Shown here one piece after another: positions 18,668-28,041 of a stretch of 64,000 nt of DNA (position 1 is its first letter; every line of letters begins with the position of its first letter). The translations under genes and the position numbers were made by a program. The notes beneath the pieces were generated by a model that made no database searches, was not told where the DNA came from, and was given only the letters and a program-made list of their open reading frames with translations. Origin of the DNA: Dyadobacter diqingensis (GTDB taxonomy: Bacteria > Bacteroidota > Bacteroidia > Cytophagales > Spirosomataceae); NCBI RefSeq assembly GCF_024220585.1, contig NZ_JAMXKF010000005.1:124289-188288 (forward strand), in the 5' to 3' direction.

Positions 18668-20584
18668 ATGAAAATATTTAACGTAAAACACGGCCTTTTG
18701 CTTTTCGTAATGCTGCTGGCCGGCGGCTGTCAGAAATACCTCGACATTGTTCCCGACAACGTCGCGACGATTGACAATGCCTTCAAAATGCGGGTTGACG
18801 CAGAAAAATATCTTTATACCTGTTACAATAATTTACCACAATTTGGCAATGAAGGACAAGATCCGGCATTTCTGACGGGCGATGAATTTGTGACCGTTTA
18901 TCCGTCACTGGGTAACATCAACGCCAGTTTGTACCGGATTGCCCGGGGCGAGCAGAATATCGTGGCGCCGATAGCCAATTATTGGGACGGGAAGTTTTTT
19001 CAGGCCATCAGGGAGTGTAATATTTTTCTCGAAAACGTGGATAAGGTTCGGGATCTCAGCGATTTTGAAAAGAAAAGATGGGTTGCCGAGGTGAAATTCC
19101 TGAAAGCTTATTATCACTATTACCTGCTGCGCATGTACGGCCCGATTCCGATCATCAAAAAGAATCTTCCGATATCGGCTTCCATTGACGAGGTTAAAGT
19201 AAACCGGGAACATGTGGACTCTGTTTTTAATTACACCGTGAGCCTGATCGATGAAGCGGTCGTGGATCTGCCGACGGTTCTTCCCGTTGAGTTTGCTGAA
19301 TTGGGCAGGATAACCAAGCCGATCGCCTTATCGATCAAAGCCGAAATATTAACAACAGCCGCCAGTCCGCTTTTCAACGGAAACCAGAATTACGCCAATC
19401 TGAAAAATAAGAATGGTGATGCCTTGTTCAGCACCACACAAAGTCCTGAGAAATGGCAGAAAGCTGCGCTGGCCTGTAAGGCTGCCATCGATGCCTGTAT
19501 CGGGAACGGCCATAAGCTGTATGAATTTGTGCCGCGATCGGTTTCCACGAAAGTTTCGGATTCTACCCAGCGGCTGATGTCGATCCGCGCTGCGGTAACT
19601 GATAAGTGGAATGTGGAACTGATATGGGGAGCTTCCAACTCAATCGGTGGGGGAAGTCGTGGATTTCAGTCATTATCTCAGGCGCGGTTAAGCCCTTTTA
19701 CGGGAACCATTCCCAACGAAAGTATCGGCTCCATGCTGGCACCTCCGATCCATATTGCTGAAATGTTTTACAGCAACAATGGCGTCCCAATTGAAGAGGA
19801 TAGGAATTACAAATATGCCAGCCGGTTTACCGCATTACGGCAGGCCCTGGCCAGCGAGCGTTATTACATCAAACAAGGTTATACCACGGTTCAGCTCAAT
19901 TACGACCGGGAACCAAGGTTTTATGCCGATCTGGGTTTTGATGGCAGCATCTGGTTTGGTCATGGCAAAAATGATGATAACAATACCTGGGTGCTGGAAG
20001 GAAAACTTGGGCAAACCGGTGGGCGACAGGGCGCTTCATTGTATTCTGTAACTGGTTACTGGCCCAAAAAACTGGCCAATTACAACAATGCCATCAATGA
20101 TCCGGCGCAGGAATATACTGTGGAAGGTTATCCTTTTCCGATCATGAGGCTGGCAGATTTGTACCTGCTGTATGCCGAAGCGCTAAATGAGTCACAGGGG
20201 CCATCCGCCGAGGTTTATCAGTGGATTGACCGGGTCCGGCTGAGGGCGGGATTAAAAGGTGTGGTTGAATCGTGGACTAATTTTTCCAGCAAACCATCAA
20301 AATTTACATCGAAAGACGGCCTCAGGGAAATTATCCAGCGGGAGCGACTCATCGAACTGGTTTTTGAAGGCAAGCGGTTCTGGGACTTACGCAGATGGAA
20401 GGTGGCTGAAAATTACCTGCAACGTTCCGTTAACGGGTGGGATATTGCTCAGCGCGAGGCTGTAAATTATTACAGGGTACGCCCCATTTTTACCAGCAGT
20501 TTCAGCCTGAAAGATTATTTCTGGCCAATCTCGGAAAACTCGCTGATCGTCAATCCAAATCTTGTTCAAAATCCTGGCTGGTAA
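18668..20584 (+). CDS. SusD/RagB-family nutrient-binding lipoprotein
   Basis: A 638-aa surface lipoprotein. The signal peptide ends in a lipobox (LLAGGC) followed by QKYLDIVP, as usual for SusD. The TPR-like SusD N-terminal region and RagB/SusD C-terminal region are seen, with ADLYLLYAEALNE, IQRERLIELVFEGKRFWDLRRW and a final PNLVQNPGW. It acts as the lid on the SusC barrel, 9 nt upstream, and is co-transcribed with it. At 638 aa it is rather long for the family, which suggests extra surface loops. Confidence 0.95.
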   Translation: MKIFNVKHGLLLFVMLLAGGCQKYLDIVPDNVATIDNAFKMRVDAEKYLYTCYNNLPQFGNEGQDPAFLTGDEFVTVYPSLGNINASLYRIARGEQNIVAPIANYWDGKFFQAIRECNIFLENVDKVRDLSDFEKKRWVAEVKFLKAYYHYYLLRMYGPIPIIKKNLPISASIDEVKVNREHVDSVFNYTVSLIDEAVVDLPTVLPVEFAELGRITKPIALSIKAEILTTAASPLFNGNQNYANLKNKNGDALFSTTQSPEKWQKAALACKAAIDACIGNGHKLYEFVPRSVSTKVSDSTQRLMSIRAAVTDKWNVELIWGASNSIGGGSRGFQSLSQARLSPFTGTIPNESIGSMLAPPIHIAEMFYSNNGVPIEEDRNYKYASRFTALRQALASERYYIKQGYTTVQLNYDREPRFYADLGFDGSIWFGHGKNDDNNTWVLEGKLGQTGGRQGASLYSVTGYWPKKLANYNNAINDPAQEYTVEGYPFPIMRLADLYLLYAEALNESQGPSAEVYQWIDRVRLRAGLKGVVESWTNFSSKPSKFTSKDGLREIIQRERLIELVFEGKRFWDLRRWKVAENYLQRSVNGWDIAQREAVNYYRVRPIFTSSFSLKDYFWPISENSLIVNPNLVQNPGW

Positions 20585-20596
20585 ATTGCGCTATTT

Positions 20597-21787
20597 ATGA
20601 AAAAGATACAGATAATATTGCTGCTGGCAGCCGCATTCACCTTTTGTTTTTCCTGCTCGGACACCGACCAGATCCGTAAACCACTGGGCAGCGATTCGGA
20701 AAAGCCGGGGATGATCATGAACGCATCGGTCGTGAATTTTCCCGGTGGTGCAACGATAACTTATTCGCTTCCAAAAGACGAGGACCTGGAATATGTGATG
20801 GCCACCTTTGCGGCGAATAAAAACAAGAAAGAGCTGAGCGAGGTCAAGGCTTCACATTATACCAATAAACTGACTGTGGAAGGTTTTTCTGACGCTGGTG
20901 ATTATGATATCACCTTGTATTCAGTCGATAAGAGTTCCAATAAGTCGGAGCCGGTTACTGTCAAGATCTCTCCACAGGCGCCGCCGGTCAGAACGGTGTT
21001 TAATTCGGTTCAGCTGGGTGTTGATTTTGGTGGTCTGAATGTTGCTTTTACCAATCCTTCCGAGGCAAAACTTGCGATCGTGGTCATCACCAAAGACAAC
21101 AACGGAGATTTTATTCCGGTAGAAACCTTGTACACGCAGGTGAAAAACGGCTCGTTTGCAGCACGTGGGTTCGATACGTTAAGCCGTAAATTTGGCGTAT
21201 ACGTCCGCGACAGATGGAATAATTATTCGGATACAATTTTCAAAGAAGTTTCGCCGCTTTATGAGCAGCAGCTCGACAAGACAAAGTTCCGGGAGTATAA
21301 GTTGCCAACGGATGAAGAAAGTGGTTATGGCTGGCAGTTACAGTATTTATGGGATACGAAAGTGACGGAGCCGGGTTTCCATACCATTCCGCTTTCCACC
21401 CGGGAAATGCCTATTCATTTTACTTTTGACCTTGGCGTTGTTGCCAAACTGAGTCGGTTTAAATTATGGCAACGACAGGGCGACTGGTTTTACAAACATG
21501 GTAATCCGAGAAAATGGACGATGTGGGGAAGTGAGAAGGCCCCCAATACCAAAGGTAACTATGAGGGATGGACCAAACTGATGGATTGCGAATCGATAAA
21601 ACCGTCGGGAAGTCCTTATGGGGTTAATACAGGTGATGATATCGCGTATATGTCGGCCGGGGAGGAGTTTGTATTTCCGCTTTCTGCACCCCGGGTTCGT
21701 TACATCCGCATGCAAATACACCAGAACTGGTCGGATACCAAGTTTGTCCATTTTACGGAGCTGGCCTTTTGGGGTGATACTAAATAA
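20597..21787 (+). CDS. Surface lipoprotein with DUF4959, DUF5126 and DUF5000 (discoidin-like) domains
   Basis: A 396-aa lipoprotein (lipobox before Cys20, TFCFSCSD). The order appears to be a fibronectin-like DUF4959 (about 25-125), DUF5126 (about 130-225) and a C-terminal DUF5000 resembling F5/8-type carbohydrate-binding domains (about 240-396, with HFTFDLGVVAKLSRFKLW and WTMWGSEKAPN). Such proteins follow SusCD in many Bacteroidota glycan loci and probably bind ligand at the surface. The gene starts 12 nt after susD. Ligand unknown. Confidence 0.87.
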   Translation: MKKIQIILLLAAAFTFCFSCSDTDQIRKPLGSDSEKPGMIMNASVVNFPGGATITYSLPKDEDLEYVMATFAANKNKKELSEVKASHYTNKLTVEGFSDAGDYDITLYSVDKSSNKSEPVTVKISPQAPPVRTVFNSVQLGVDFGGLNVAFTNPSEAKLAIVVITKDNNGDFIPVETLYTQVKNGSFAARGFDTLSRKFGVYVRDRWNNYSDTIFKEVSPLYEQQLDKTKFREYKLPTDEESGYGWQLQYLWDTKVTEPGFHTIPLSTREMPIHFTFDLGVVAKLSRFKLWQRQGDWFYKHGNPRKWTMWGSEKAPNTKGNYEGWTKLMDCESIKPSGSPYGVNTGDDIAYMSAGEEFVFPLSAPRVRYIRMQIHQNWSDTKFVHFTELAFWGDTK

Positions 21788-21804
21788 CTTAACACAGAAA
21801 TTGT

Positions 21805-22497
21805 ATGAAAATCAAATACGGCATTACAGGTTGTTTGTTTTTTCTGATCATGCTCACAGCCTGCACAGAATGGGATGATTTCAGGAAGTATCAGGTTGGT
21901 GGGGAAATTGTTTATCCGGGGAGGGGAGACACCGTTCTGGTGGCATCCGGCAGAAACCGAACACAGTTATTGTGGGTACTGAGTGCCGACCCCAGCGTAA
22001 CAAAGTTCCGGCTTTACTGGAACAACCGGGCTGACTCGCTGGAAGCTCCCGTTGCTTCAAATCGTATTGGTGACACGGTCAAAATCATGATCGATCCTTT
22101 ACCCGAAGGCGCGTATAACTTCGAAATGTATTCCCTGGACGCGAAGGGGAATAAGTCGGTGCCTCTGAGATTTAACGGAAGAACCTTCGGAGCGCATTAC
22201 GAAACGGGCCTGCTGAACCGAAGCATCAGCTCAACAGCATATGATTCGACGCTTAAAGTGCTAAAAGTCAACTGGAATGTGCCGGATACCGTGAATGTGA
22301 ATACTGAGCTGAAATATGTAGCGACTGACTCAAAGCCGAAAACGCTGCTGGTGGGCGCAACTGTCAATATAAGTACGCTAAACGATTGGAAACCGGGTAC
22401 GGCGCTGAGTTATAAATCTTCTTTCAAACCGGACCGCAAAGCGATTGATGTCTTTACGGTGAGCAAATATGACACGATCGCTGTCAAACTGAAATAA
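21805..22497 (+). CDS. DUF4998 lipoprotein
   Basis: A 230-aa lipoprotein (lipobox around LTACTEW, then DDFRKYQVGGEIVYPGR, characteristic of DUF4998). Two fibronectin-like beta-rich modules are suggested, for instance KFRLYWNNRADSLE and YNFEMYSLDAKGNKS. It is the last gene of the ECF/FecR-SusCD operon, 17 nt after the DUF5000 gene, and is followed by a strong terminator. It is probably an accessory surface glycan-binding protein. Confidence 0.87.
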   Translation: MKIKYGITGCLFFLIMLTACTEWDDFRKYQVGGEIVYPGRGDTVLVASGRNRTQLLWVLSADPSVTKFRLYWNNRADSLEAPVASNRIGDTVKIMIDPLPEGAYNFEMYSLDAKGNKSVPLRFNGRTFGAHYETGLLNRSISSTAYDSTLKVLKVNWNVPDTVNVNTELKYVATDSKPKTLLVGATVNISTLNDWKPGTALSYKSSFKPDRKAIDVFTVSKYDTIAVKLK

Positions 22498-22533
22498 AAA
22501 GAAGACATCGCAGTAAAATTATTTTCTCAGGAT

Positions 22534-22566
22534 AAATGCGGCGGTAGCCATATCGCCGCATTTTTT
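22534..22566. terminator. Strong bidirectional terminator
   Basis: Perfect 10-bp stem (AAATGCGGCG at 22534-22543 with CGCCGCATTT at 22554-22563) followed by a T-run. It ends the susCD-DUF4998 operon and also overlaps the stop codon of the convergent 4-TM protein gene. Confidence 0.85.
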
Positions 22567-23083
22567 ATCTGATGATGAGGCTTTTGATTTTGGAAATAAG
22601 CCAGATCAGGGCAACAATGGCTATCAAAGTCCATTTGGTGTAGGTGAACGGACTGATTGAAATGTAACCTCCGGCCAGATCATAATGCTCCATGTTGAAA
22701 AGGAACAGGATATTTTCAACGACATCAAAAAGGCCCGCAAGAATAGCCAGCGGGAAACAGAGCCGCAACAGATTATTTAAAAAGGTATGGCGTTCGAGCT
22801 GCATCCTGTCATAACTCAGCGTGACCAGTATGTAACTGTATGCGAGAATGTATGCAAAGTCGATGAAAGTAAACAGCTTCACACCCGTGGTGACGCTATG
22901 CTGGCCCCAGGAAGATGTATCCCAAGTTTCAACAATCGCCCGGGTTTCATCTTTGCCGGCCGTTTCGAATGCAAAATCATTCGGAATCCCGGGATTGAAA
23001 TGCTGAAAGTCCCACGAAAGGTATTTTAAAGTAGCGGCTAGCAAAATAAAACACAGCCAGGCAATCAGTCTCATATTGCTCAT
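22565..23083 (-). CDS. Predicted four-TM membrane protein, family not recognised
   Basis: A 172-aa protein with hydrophobic segments at about 5-20, 70-90, 105-130 and 150-168. A soluble loop (about 25-65) is rich in Asp, Glu and Thr. No catalytic motif is seen. Its ATG overlaps the stop of the upstream SGNH hydrolase gene in an ATGA arrangement, so the two are translationally coupled and probably act together. The membrane protein could anchor or assist the hydrolase or move its substrate, but this is only inference from position. Confidence 0.7.
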   Translation of the reverse strand: MSNMRLIAWLCFILLAATLKYLSWDFQHFNPGIPNDFAFETAGKDETRAIVETWDTSSWGQHSVTTGVKLFTFIDFAYILAYSYILVTLSYDRMQLERHTFLNNLLRLCFPLAILAGLFDVVENILFLFNMEHYDLAGGYISISPFTYTKWTLIAIVALIWLISKIKSLIIR

Positions 23084-24264
23084 TTGTTAAATTCTTTTAC
23101 AACGAAAACTTGCTGATAAGTCGCTGAGGTTGGGTTTTTGATACACTGCTTGAAAACCCTTCCTATTTTCATGAAATGTTCTGCCTTGGGATGCAGCTCA
23201 TCCGTCCAGCCGTTCTCACCGACGGATTCCCGGGCATCGATATGAAAAACCCGTCCTGGCATTTTTTTATCATCAGTGAAAATATGTCCGATATCGATCA
23301 TCATTTCGTTAAAAAGAAAGATCATCGCATAGACGATTTTTCGTTGAGTTTCTGCGTCATTAATGCCTCGCAGCTGCATCGGTGTTTTGAGCCAGTTCCC
23401 GTTTTGCTGAAACTTCCTGATAAGCGGAACATACCAGTGCAAGGGGTTAACACCGATGCCCGATTCGTAGGAAGGAACAGGGTAGTCATATCCCTGCGTG
23501 ATGATTTTAATGTTTTCAAACTTTGGTGTTTTGTTGCCTTTATTCCCGGCATTCAGGATTTCGCTGATCAGAAAATAATACTGAAGGTGAAAAAACATCA
23601 GCAGCGCGAAAAAGTCCTTTGAGATGTATTTTAGCCCTTCGTTGAAGTCATCTTCATTGAGCTGAATACCTGCTGCATGTACTTTCCCGATCATGTATTG
23701 CGCCCACTCGTTTCTGGCATATTCATTGGACTGCCCGGTGGGGTCCAGCATGGCTGCGATCCGGCTGGACCCTACAAGATCATTCCCGCCGCCGCTGATC
23801 AGGAAATAATCAGGGTGAAGCAGCGAAAGTTCTTCCACATACACACGCGCCGTAAGCATATTCAGAAGCCAGTCACCACCTGACGCAATGCTATATACTG
23901 CAAGATCTTTATCCATCCCGATGACGTCCACGAGATCGGTAAGGATGATCGGATAATTAAACCAGGAATCACCTTCTGCTAGAATGATCTTCCTGTCGCT
24001 TTTAGATACCTGGCGGAAACCTTTCCTGATTTTATTAAAGAACCTGTTGTTACGGCGTTTATTTTTGATCACATTTAGCTTTTCCAGCATGCCATTAACG
24101 GCAGAGATTTTCAGGATATAGCTCTCGTTCAGGTCATATATCCTTTGGATGATACATGAAAGATCCGCCGCGTCGATATCTTCACGCAGCCACTTCAATT
24201 CATCAATCTCAATCGAATTATCTAAAAGCTTGTCAATAAGAGAACTTTTAAAACGCTGGTTCAT
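23080..24264 (-). CDS. SGNH/GDSL-family hydrolase
   Basis: A 394-aa protein with the SGNH blocks in order: block I AEGDSWFNYP with nucleophile S100, a Gly-containing SIASGGDW (block II) near 125-132, block III SGGGNDLVG with N161, and block V WTDELHP with D355 and H358. The first 90 residues are charged and helical, and no signal peptide is seen, so it is probably cytoplasmic or inner-membrane associated. It would act as an esterase or lipase-like acyl hydrolase. The gene is coupled by a 4-bp overlap to the 4-TM gene. Substrate unknown; the long helical N-terminal extension is unusual for simple GDSL esterases. Confidence 0.85.
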   Translation of the reverse strand: MNQRFKSSLIDKLLDNSIEIDELKWLREDIDAADLSCIIQRIYDLNESYILKISAVNGMLEKLNVIKNKRRNNRFFNKIRKGFRQVSKSDRKIILAEGDSWFNYPIILTDLVDVIGMDKDLAVYSIASGGDWLLNMLTARVYVEELSLLHPDYFLISGGGNDLVGSSRIAAMLDPTGQSNEYARNEWAQYMIGKVHAAGIQLNEDDFNEGLKYISKDFFALLMFFHLQYYFLISEILNAGNKGNKTPKFENIKIITQGYDYPVPSYESGIGVNPLHWYVPLIRKFQQNGNWLKTPMQLRGINDAETQRKIVYAMIFLFNEMMIDIGHIFTDDKKMPGRVFHIDARESVGENGWTDELHPKAEHFMKIGRVFKQCIKNPTSATYQQVFVVKEFNK

Positions 24265-24645
24265 AACGATGGCTTTAAAAAGGGGAGCTCATTGAGTATA
24301 GTAAATATCAAAAATTAAGTCCTGTCAGATTGCTTTTTGACCAAATTTTTTCTCTTGCAATCACGGTTGTGAGGGATGATTTTGCTCATGTCGTTTGGCG
24401 TTAGGTGTACAAAAAATCCAGATTGCTTTTTTACTCAGGAATTGAGGACTGAATTTAGATTTTTTTTAACAATATAGATGTCCGTTAAGTAATTATTGTG
24501 ACAATTAATTGCGGATTTTAACAATCAGATTATAAATGATATGGCTCTGTCAGGCCCGTAATATCATTTCGAAGCCGAATACTAACAACAAAGCCAGTCC
24601 GGGATTTGAGAGACTGGCTTTGTTTCGATTTTGAGATTTCACTTC
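24265..24645. other. 381-bp intergenic region
   Basis: Upstream region of the SGNH operon and downstream region of the dihydroxyacetone kinase gene. It contains the DHA kinase terminator, one GGTGTACAA (24404-24412), and a 13-bp direct repeat CAGATTGCTTTTT (24326-24338 and 24419-24431). No coding frame seen. Confidence 0.5.
24587..24624 (-). terminator. Terminator of the dihydroxyacetone kinase gene
   Basis: Perfect 13-bp stem (24587-24599 with 24612-24624) and a 12-nt loop, 22 nt after the kinase stop on the minus strand, followed by a T-rich stretch. Confidence 0.75.
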
Positions 24646-26274
24646 CTAACTTATTTCGGCGATTTTTTCAAAAACTCTCGCGATTACCTCTGCTCCGGGA
24701 TCCGGTACATTTCTAAGCACCTGCTCGGATAAATACGAGGAGCGGCCAAATTTCGTGTTGACGATATCCTTGGTATGATCTGCGCCGCGACGGGCGTGTC
24801 CGGCAGCTGCGGTTATAGTATCTCCATTCGCCAGGGACTCAAATCCGGGCTGAAGGGCGTCGATCATGGTCCGGTCGCCCAGCGCCGCACCGCCGTAATC
24901 TTTTACTTTTTGCAAACCAGCCAGTAATGCTTTGCCAAGATCCGGATTTTCGCTGTAAGCAGTTCCTGCTGCTGTAAACAAAATAGACAGCAAAACGCCG
25001 CTGGATCCTCCTGCTTCGCGGGCCAGAATTCTGCCGATAGTAGACAGCAGTTTTCCGGTTTCATTGAGCGGAAGTTTTTCTATCACTGTTAAAAGTCGCC
25101 GTCCTGATAACGCAAACGTAGAACCTGCATCTCCGTCGCCCACTTTTACATCCAGGTTATTAATCTCTTTTTCAATATTTACAAGTAAATGAGCCACCTT
25201 TTCGATCAGCTTTTGAACTCTGGGATTTTGAGAAGGAGCGTCGGGTATCGTCTCCGGTAATTTGGGACTGCTTATCGTGGCCGGTTTTGTAAATGGGTGA
25301 ATTTGCCAGCTTGCCGGTTCTGCGGGAGCCAGCAAGGCTCTTTCTGTTTCCTCATCGAGTAACAAAACAGAAAGAGAAAAACCGCTCATATTGATCGACG
25401 ACATCAACGCTGCCGGCCCGATGAGGTAATTGATTTTTTCGGCAAGTTTCGTTTTTTGAAATGAGTTAACCAGTAAGCTCATTTCGATAGGACTGACACT
25501 GCCCATGTTGTTGAATAGCAAAACATATTTATCGTCGCTTTCGGGCAGAAAAGAAGTAAGTCTGTCGACAGCCAGCGTCATCATCACGTCGGCTTTATCA
25601 TAGGCAATGACCTCTATACCCGGCTCCCCATGAATGCCAAGTCCCAGTTCAGCCTGATGATCATTCAGCCTATGTGTTGGTTCCTGTCCAAGGTGCTGAC
25701 ATTCAGTCAATGAGAGTCCGATCGATGAAGTATTGTTAATGACCTTTTGCGCAGCATCGGCAATCTGATCCAGGGTTTTCCCTTCTTCGGAAAGCTGCCC
25801 GGCAATTTTATGCACAAACAAAGTCCCTGCCAGCCCGCGTCTCTTTACATCTTTGCCCAGTGCAATATCATCATCGACGGTGACGGTTTTTACATTGAAA
25901 CCCAGCGCCCGGGCCTGTTCTGCTGCCAGCCCGAAATTGAGACGGTCGCCCGTGTAATTTTTAATAACCAACAGACAGCCGGAAGAGCCTGTTACTGCCA
26001 ATATTGCCGACAAAACGGCATCAACCGTTGGAGACGCAAAAATATCACCACAAACGGCTGCGGTAAGCATACCCTTGCCGACAAAACCTGCATGTGCGGG
26101 TTCGTGACCGGATCCGCCACCGGAGATTATTGCTACTTTGGATTTATCCCAGTCTTTACGCACGACAACCCTTACCTCCGGAAAATTATCGAGTTTGGCC
26201 AGTTTAGGATTTGTGAGTAATCCGTCAATCGCTTCGTTAACGATCTGACTGGTTTCATTGATGAAAAATTTCAT
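24646..26274 (-). CDS. ATP-dependent dihydroxyacetone kinase (DhaK-DhaL fusion)
   Basis: A 542-aa single-chain kinase. The ATG at 26274 was chosen over an upstream in-frame TTG because it starts the typical MKFFIN sequence. The DhaK domain (about 1-330) has SGGGSGHEPAHAG near 52-64 and the covalent substrate-binding H215 in GIHGEP. The DhaL domain (about 350-542) has VGDGDAGSTFA, whose Asp residues bind Mg-ATP, and AGGSSGVLLSILF. It phosphorylates dihydroxyacetone (and perhaps glyceraldehyde) to feed glycolysis. The fused K-L layout marks the ATP-type rather than the PTS-type enzyme. It has its own terminator and no glycerol dehydrogenase beside it. Confidence 0.93.
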   Translation of the reverse strand: MKFFINETSQIVNEAIDGLLTNPKLAKLDNFPEVRVVVRKDWDKSKVAIISGGGSGHEPAHAGFVGKGMLTAAVCGDIFASPTVDAVLSAILAVTGSSGCLLVIKNYTGDRLNFGLAAEQARALGFNVKTVTVDDDIALGKDVKRRGLAGTLFVHKIAGQLSEEGKTLDQIADAAQKVINNTSSIGLSLTECQHLGQEPTHRLNDHQAELGLGIHGEPGIEVIAYDKADVMMTLAVDRLTSFLPESDDKYVLLFNNMGSVSPIEMSLLVNSFQKTKLAEKINYLIGPAALMSSINMSGFSLSVLLLDEETERALLAPAEPASWQIHPFTKPATISSPKLPETIPDAPSQNPRVQKLIEKVAHLLVNIEKEINNLDVKVGDGDAGSTFALSGRRLLTVIEKLPLNETGKLLSTIGRILAREAGGSSGVLLSILFTAAGTAYSENPDLGKALLAGLQKVKDYGGAALGDRTMIDALQPGFESLANGDTITAAAGHARRGADHTKDIVNTKFGRSSYLSEQVLRNVPDPGAEVIARVFEKIAEIS

Positions 26275-26321
26275 AAGCAGAATCAATTAATGATATTCTG
26301 CAAATTAGCAAAAACCTGCTT

Positions 26322-27443
26322 TTAACGCGTTTTTTCAGACCGGATATGGTTTAAAACTTCATCAATCGCGGCATGCATCTGCTGATGAATGTTTCCATTG
26401 GTTGACTGATCAAATCCCGGATATTTTAAGGCGTTTGGAATGTCTTTTTCCAGATTTAACAACGACTGTTTTTGACAGAAACATAACCCTCGATCAAGCA
26501 GGCGATGACCCAGATATTCCTGTTCCGACTGTCCGGGTGTCGGGATTAGCAACGCTTTTTTATGCATAACAGCCAGGTCCATCAGGGTAGAATAGCCGCT
26601 TCTGCAAATTACAAGAACCGATTTGTTGAGTAACTCCGTCAGCTGCGGGGCGTTCAGGTGTGTGTGGTAGCTGATGTGATCAGGTAACGACAACGGGACA
26701 AGCGCAGAGGGATTCCCGGCTACGATCGTGAAACGGTATTCTTTCCGTTCGGAAGCCTGCGCCAATATTTTTTGCTCTAAAATGCCACGCATAGGTTCAG
26801 GCCCGGAAAGTAAAACCAAAATATGTTTTTCATCCGTGGCGATCCTCTCAACAGCAGGATTCAGCTGAGATAGCAAACCAATGTATCGGGCGTTTGCAGG
26901 TATCTGGTCAGGGTGCGACAAACTTCCGGCCAGGCCTTGTTGGCTGGCTTCGTCAACAACCCAGCATGCGTCAAACTTTTCCAGCAGGGGATAATGCAGT
27001 GATTTTAAAACACGGTCTGCCAGTGCTCCTTGTCCCGATCTGATTTGCAACTGATGCGTCATGATAACCGAATAATGGCCGGCTGTTTTTAGCCCATACC
27101 GGTTGTCAGAAATAATAAGGTCGAATTTATACTCGTCTGCCATTTGGCTGAGCCAGTGCCTTTCTTTTTTTATGGATCTTAATATTTTAGGGACTTGCGC
27201 CAGTATTTTCGCGGCGAAGGTGAGCGAATTTTTACTATACGAAATTTTATAACCCCGTAATCGTATTATTTTCAAATCAGGAAAATTGCTTCGTAACAGC
27301 ACAGCTACCGGGCCTTCCGCTGCCAGCGTTACCACGCAGTTTTTTTCAAGAAGATATCTGATGATCGGGATGCAGCGGGTTGCATGGCCCAATCCCCAGT
27401 CCAGGGGCGCAACTAAAACGTGTAAGGGTTGGTTGGTATGCAT
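26322..27443 (-). CDS. Glycosyltransferase, GT-B fold (MurG/GT28-like C-terminal domain)
   Basis: A 373-aa protein. The N-terminal half has the glycine-rich DWGLGHATRCIPI near 14-26, typical of MurG-like and GT1 enzymes, and LIISDNRYGL near 110. The C-terminal nucleotide-sugar domain has ILVLLSGPEPMRG, then ICRSGYSTLMDLA (donor-binding) near 283, and PTPGQSEQEYLG near 305, with the conserved Gln and Glu that contact the sugar donor. Probably cytoplasmic. It lies 47 nt upstream of the DHA kinase on the same strand, so co-transcription is possible, but no shared pathway is evident. Acceptor unknown. Confidence 0.85.
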   Translation of the reverse strand: MHTNQPLHVLVAPLDWGLGHATRCIPIIRYLLEKNCVVTLAAEGPVAVLLRSNFPDLKIIRLRGYKISYSKNSLTFAAKILAQVPKILRSIKKERHWLSQMADEYKFDLIISDNRYGLKTAGHYSVIMTHQLQIRSGQGALADRVLKSLHYPLLEKFDACWVVDEASQQGLAGSLSHPDQIPANARYIGLLSQLNPAVERIATDEKHILVLLSGPEPMRGILEQKILAQASERKEYRFTIVAGNPSALVPLSLPDHISYHTHLNAPQLTELLNKSVLVICRSGYSTLMDLAVMHKKALLIPTPGQSEQEYLGHRLLDRGLCFCQKQSLLNLEKDIPNALKYPGFDQSTNGNIHQQMHAAIDEVLNHIRSEKTR

Positions 27444-27669
27444 AACGATTCTCCTGATGCCGGACTGGATTTGCCGGCATGTTTTCTAAAATTCTTTATG
27501 TTTCAGAAAAGACATGTGCTAAATAACACCCAATGCTAATAAAAATATTTCTAAGATTTGGGTTCTGTCAAATCTTTGTTTAAAAATTATCAGGAGTTGC
27601 TCAGGAGCTGGCAAACAGGTGATGGTACAGAAGCAGCAATTTTAGGTAACCGATTGTGACTTTTCTCCA

Positions 27670-28041
27670 CTAATCAAAGCACTCCCAGTGTCCGATGATG
27701 TGCTGGTCTGCCATCGCCAGAATCCGGTATCCGGTGATCGTTTCATGCTGTTTTTTATCGAACTGTTTGCTCATGGGTTTGGCGGCGGCGCTTAACTTTA
27801 CGCTGACTTCCAGAATGATAAACTCCTGATCGATAATCAGTTTTTGAATGGTGGTTTTGTGGTTGATGTTCCCGGTTAATTCTGTCAGATAAGCCCTTAA
27901 ACCTGCGGCATTTCCCAGTCCTGCGGGCAGCGAATAGTCTGTGAAATCTGGGTGGAGATAGTTTTCCAGTTTGTCAAATTTTCTGCCATTCCAAATCTCT
28001 TCAATAAAACCTGTTGCACAGTGCTCGTTCTCCTTTTTCAT
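27670..28041 (-). CDS. SnoaL-like / NTF2-fold protein
   Basis: A 123-aa protein with the SnoaL-like cone fold signature: an N-terminal helix followed by IWNGRKFDKLENYLHPDFTDY, a central helix near GLRAYLTELTG, and strands ending in HIIGHWECFD. Such proteins are usually annotated as ester cyclases, but most act on unknown small molecules. No signal peptide. It stands alone between the glycosyltransferase and the efflux operon. Confidence 0.8.
   Translation of the reverse strand: MKKENEHCATGFIEEIWNGRKFDKLENYLHPDFTDYSLPAGLGNAAGLRAYLTELTGNINHKTTIQKLIIDQEFIILEVSVKLSAAAKPMSKQFDKKQHETITGYRILAMADQHIIGHWECFD

Noticed and set aside
24326-24431. 13-bp direct repeat CAGATTGCTTTTT upstream of the SGNH operon
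   Set aside because: Half of it is a T-run and the copies are 93 nt apart; chance is a good explanation.
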